Notes under the pieces: model-generated
What the model saw: the letters and a program-made list of their open reading frames with translations, nothing else
Database searches by the model: none
What the model was told of the DNA's origin: nothing
Shown: positions 16,041-17,380 of the stretch, one piece after another
How positions within the stretch are numbered: position 1 is the first letter of the stretch
Layout: each line of letters begins with the position of its first letter
Assembly (NCBI GenBank): GCA_012512335.1
Contig: JAAZEK010000105.1
Span: 1 to 17,380, forward strand
Length of the DNA stretch: 17,380 nucleotides
Source: Clostridiales bacterium
GTDB taxonomy: Bacteria; Bacillota; Clostridia; Caldicoprobacterales; DTU083
Reading direction: 5' to 3'
Position numbers and translations under genes: made by a program

Positions 16041-16074
16041 TAGAAATTTTTGTTAAGCTAGGCGGTAATAACAA

Positions 16075-17190
16075 ATGACAATACAGATAGATAAAGGATT
16101 GTCCCAAGAGCTATTACTGAGCTTTGACTATAACAAAGAATATGTTACAAGAGTCAAGAAAATACCAGGACGAGTTTGGGATCCTAAAAACAAGCATTGG
16201 ATTGTACCAAATAATGAAAAAACTATAAAAGCTATCGTTACATTGTTTGACAAATCACTTATTTCAGATCAAACTGGACTAATAACAGAGGAAGAGAATA
16301 ATAGTAAAAGTAATACATGGGAAAAAGCTATACTAGATAAAACTATAAATCAACTAAAACTAAAAGGTTACAGTACCAAAACTATAAAGTCTTATCTAGG
16401 GCATGTAAGACGGTACATGAATTACTACGATAATGATCCAACGGAACTTAGCAATGAAGAAATAAAAAAATACCTATTGCATCTACTGGAAAATCAGGAA
16501 AGCTCTCATTCATACGTAAATCAGGCAGTCAGCGCTGTGAAATTTCTATATGTTGAGGTGTTAGAGAAGAAAGGTATTGTTCTAAATATACCAAGACCAA
16601 AGAAAGAACAGAAACTTCCAATAGTTCTAAGCCAGGAGAAGGTTGTAAGCCTACTTAATTCAGTAGAAAATGTAAAGCATAGAGCAATACTATTCTTAGT
16701 ATACTCTGCAGGTTTAAGGGTTGGTGAAGTAGTTAGGTTGAAGATTTCTGATATAGACAGCGATAGAATGCTGGTACGAATCGAGCAAGGAAAAGGCAGA
16801 AAAGATAGATATACATTACTATCTGAAACAGCATTAAAAGCCTTAAGAATATATACAAAAATGTATAAGCCTGATTATTGGCTGTTTCCAGGAGGGAAGG
16901 CTGGTAAGTTCTTGACTGAAAGATCGGTTCAGAAAGTCTTTGAAGCAGCTAGAGACAAAGCAGGAATAAGCAAGGATGCTACAATTCATTCTTTAAGGCA
17001 TTCGTTTGCGACACATCTGTTGGAAGGAGGTGTAGATTTGAGATACATACAAGAGTTACTGGGACACTCGCGCTCGAAAACTACGGAGATTTATACACAT
17101 GTAACACAGAAAAGCATTCGTAACATTGTAAGTCCGCTGGATAGGATGGGTATTCAAGTAAAGGTAGAAAAAGATCAAAATAGTGACTGA
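16075..17190 (+). CDS. Tyrosine recombinase (XerC/D-like) with extra N-terminal domain
   Basis: This is a site-specific DNA recombinase that cuts and rejoins strands through a 3'-phosphotyrosine. All catalytic residues are present: R215 (AGLRVGE), K240 (GKGRK), H305 and R308 (HSLRHSFATHLL), H331 (LLGHSRSKTTEIYTH) and Y340. The SAM-like core-binding domain spans about 82-172. Before it, residues 1-60 form an additional domain (FDYNKEYV, then PGRVWDPKNKHWIVP) absent from XerC and XerD, which are about 300 aa; here the total is 371. Similar N-terminal segments occur in a group of bacterial integrases, and the W...W.VP pattern recalls HARP-like modules. The ATG follows a weak AGGCGG site. It lies downstream of the ileS terminator with dyads on both sides. 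No excisionase, phage or transposon gene is visible inside the window, so the element it serves is unknown. Confidence 0.93.
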   Translation: MTIQIDKGLSQELLLSFDYNKEYVTRVKKIPGRVWDPKNKHWIVPNNEKTIKAIVTLFDKSLISDQTGLITEEENNSKSNTWEKAILDKTINQLKLKGYSTKTIKSYLGHVRRYMNYYDNDPTELSNEEIKKYLLHLLENQESSHSYVNQAVSAVKFLYVEVLEKKGIVLNIPRPKKEQKLPIVLSQEKVVSLLNSVENVKHRAILFLVYSAGLRVGEVVRLKISDIDSDRMLVRIEQGKGRKDRYTLLSETALKALRIYTKMYKPDYWLFPGGKAGKFLTERSVQKVFEAARDKAGISKDATIHSLRHSFATHLLEGGVDLRYIQELLGHSRSKTTEIYTHVTQKSIRNIVSPLDRMGIQVKVEKDQNSD

Positions 17191-17218
17191 CCTATAGGAA
17201 GTATTCACGACATACTTC
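17191..17218. repeat. Recombination-site-like inverted repeat after the recombinase
   Basis: GAAGTAT (17198-17204) and ATACTTC (17212-17218) flank a 7-base spacer, a geometry like tyrosine-recombinase core sites. It begins 7 bases after the recombinase stop and is overlapped on the left by the palindrome CCTATAGG (17191-17198). There is no T run, so a terminator role is unlikely. Use as an attachment site is inference. Confidence 0.4.
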
Positions 17219-17242
17219 GCAGATACCTCCATATTTGGTTGC

Positions 17243-17264
17243 ATTTGCGAAATGGTTCGCGAAT
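17243..17264. repeat. Second hairpin downstream of the recombinase
   Basis: ATTTGCGAA (17243-17251) pairs with TTCGCGAAT (17256-17264, one wobble) over a 4-base loop, and GGT (17237-17239) with ACC (17265-17267) can extend it past a bulge. ATACCATA (17263-17270) is also repeated inverted as TATGGTAT (17364-17371). No gene is visible from 17191 to the right edge. Confidence 0.45.
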
Positions 17265-17380
17265 ACCATAGTTATGAGAAATGGCAATATCAGAGATATG
17301 CTTTGTAGTCTGTCATATGAGTACATACATGAGGAGTGATAGGTTACTATTTTTGCCCTATATTATGGTATACACTTTTA

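Noticed and set aside
17191..17380. Integron-type attC site after the recombinase
   Set aside because: No GTTRRRY/RYYYAAC core pair is present and the dyads do not have attC layout; kept only as a general recombination-site candidate.
1..17380. CRISPR array, tRNA, rRNA or insertion sequence
   Set aside because: No regular spaced repeats, no cloverleaf or rRNA sequence and no transposase were seen on either strand.

Overview
The window is a low-GC stretch of what looks like the chromosome of an anaerobic, spore-forming Firmicute of the class Clostridia. The evidence is an oxygen-sensitive pyruvate:ferredoxin oxidoreductase, an A-type flavodiiron protein, a small protein resembling a clostridial spore-surface family, an Ile T-box, strong AGGAGG-type ribosome binding sites, TTG start codons and many U-tailed terminators. 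I cannot name the species. I see no tRNA, rRNA, CRISPR array or insertion sequence.

Layout. Positions 1-56 may hold the last codons of an upstream gene. A leader with small inverted repeats precedes nifJ (424-3966), which ends at a strong terminator. A 55-aa protein on the minus strand (4171-4338) diverges from fprA (4537-5727); their predicted promoters overlap around a 14-bp palindrome. putP (5911-7473) follows with its own promoter and terminator. On the minus strand lie a Fic protein (7626-8342) and a Cys-poor ribosomal protein S4 (8622-9203). mnmA (9489-10601) and zupT (10699-11559) are on the plus strand. A rhomboid-fold protein without catalytic residues (11633-12316, minus) diverges from ileS (12714-15824), which has an Ile T-box leader. 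The right end carries a complete tyrosine recombinase (16075-17190) flanked by inverted repeats.

How the genes work together. Most are single-gene units with their own signals, so there is no large operon or multi-gene system. NifJ (pyruvate oxidation to acetyl-CoA with reduced ferredoxin) and FprA (O2 or NO reduction) fit an anaerobe's energy metabolism and oxygen defence. S4, MnmA and IleRS serve translation. PutP and ZupT import solute and metal. The recombinase is the only clear mobile-type gene.

The most notable observation is in IleRS. Its class I signature reads GIHH at residues 56-59 instead of HxGH, so the first and third positions are swapped. To my knowledge this swap has been linked in some type 2 IleRS enzymes to extreme mupirocin resistance. 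Second-rank items are the inactive-looking rhomboid, the recombinase with its extra N-terminal domain and neighbouring dyads, and two intergenic regions where divergent promoters overlap. I found no convincing wholly new multi-gene system.
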